Assembly (NCBI GenBank): GCA_050116035.1
Contig: JASFPJ010000226.1
Location: 1-5,819, forward strand
Source of the DNA: SOIA01 sp050116035
GTDB lineage: Bacteria > Acidobacteriota > Aminicenantia > Aminicenantales > Aminicenantaceae
Direction of reading: 5' to 3'
Length of the DNA stretch: 5,819 nucleotides
A program made the translations under genes and the position numbers. Each line of letters starts with the position of its first letter. The first letter of the stretch is position 1. Below the pieces are notes generated by a model. The model saw only the letters and a list, made by a program, of their open reading frames with translations. It had not been told where the DNA came from and made no database searches. Shown here piece by piece: positions 5,510 to 5,819 of this stretch.

Positions 5510-5819
5510 CTATCTGAAAAGTCCACTTTCATGGGCAAAAAAAGCAGCCCATCGATAGGATGGATCCAGCTCAAGGGCATGAGCCAAGTACTCTTTTGCT
5601 TGGGTGCTATTCCCAAGAGCATGGCAGGCCATCGAGGCCCAGAGATAATATTGAGACCGGACTCTTCGGCCTTGCCGGATGAGATCTTCACTCCGCCTTT
5701 TCATCTCCGTGAGCAATCTATCTGCTTCTTTTGTCCTCCCAAGCTTCCTTAAAGCCAGTGCCTTGTAATATCTATTTATGGACGCTATTCCTGTTTTCTC
5801 TTTCTCCGCTTCTCTAAAA
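5510..5819 (-). CDS. TPR-repeat protein, C-terminal part, 5' end outside window
   Basis: The minus-strand frame is open from the window edge (first complete codon at 5818) to a TAG at 5510-5512, giving the last 102 residues of a longer protein. Two helical-hairpin repeats are visible. The first reads INRYYKALALRKLGRTKEAD and continues with a charged helix. The second begins YYLWASMACHALGNSTQAKE and ends in YLAHALELDP. The spacing of small residues (Ala, Gly) and the closing Leu-Asp-Pro are typical of tetratricopeptide repeats, which form protein-binding superhelices. After the last repeat only a short tail (SYRWAAFFAHESGLFR) remains, so this is the natural C terminus. The N-terminal domains, and hence the specific role, lie outside the window. 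Any shorter start inside the window, such as the TTG at 5716, would cut a repeat and is unlikely to be real. The gene is on the same strand as the RsbW-like gene and 69 bp upstream of its GTG. Confidence 0.8.
   Translation of the reverse strand, partial: FREAEKEKTGIASINRYYKALALRKLGRTKEADRLLTEMKRRSEDLIRQGRRVRSQYYLWASMACHALGNSTQAKEYLAHALELDPSYRWAAFFAHESGLFR

Noticed and set aside
5456..5752. 98-codon plus-strand frame opposite the TPR gene
   Set aside because: The minus-strand frame gives clear TPR repeats and stays open to the window edge; the plus-strand frame is low-complexity and featureless.

Overview
The window is 5.8 kb of bacterial chromosome with ordinary gene packing. It suggests a Gram-negative-type bacterium with an active Sec export route: two proteins have clear signal peptides and one has an N-terminal membrane segment. 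The mix of genes (free-living ATP:ADP-antiporter-like transporters, an SdiA-regulated-type propeller, a stand-alone RsbW-like ATPase and a TPR protein) recalls Acidobacteriota/Aminicenantota-like genomes. That placement is only an impression, since no rRNA or phylogenetic marker is present. I see no tRNA, rRNA, insertion sequence, CRISPR array or phage gene.

Layout. Positions 1-2169 (+) hold two tandem, clearly homologous multi-pass transporters of the ATP:ADP antiporter / TLC type; the first is cut by the window edge and the second is complete. Positions 2179-3045 (-) hold a membrane-anchored or exported SdiA-regulated-type beta-propeller, convergent with the transporters (9 bp gap). Positions 3046-3261 are an AT-rich divergent promoter region with a short direct repeat. 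Positions 3262-4973 (+) hold a second tandem duplication: two secreted proteins with the catalytic signature of the HipA / PI3-4-kinase / Fam20 branch of the kinase fold. Positions 4970-5440 (-) hold an RsbW/SpoIIAB-like histidine-kinase-type ATPase whose stop codon overlaps that of the second kinase-like gene inside a TTAA palindrome; a good sigma70-like promoter lies just upstream of it. Positions 5510-5819 (-) are the C-terminal part of a TPR protein that continues beyond the window.

How the genes may work together. The most notable feature is the pair of exported kinase-like proteins. If active, they would act outside the cytoplasm, where ATP is normally scarce, and nucleotide-exchanger-like membrane proteins lie next door. 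A link between the two (an extracytoplasmic phosphorylation system supplied with nucleotide by a neighbouring carrier) is speculative but testable. The RsbW-like ATPase probably belongs to a partner-switching circuit whose other members are not in the window.
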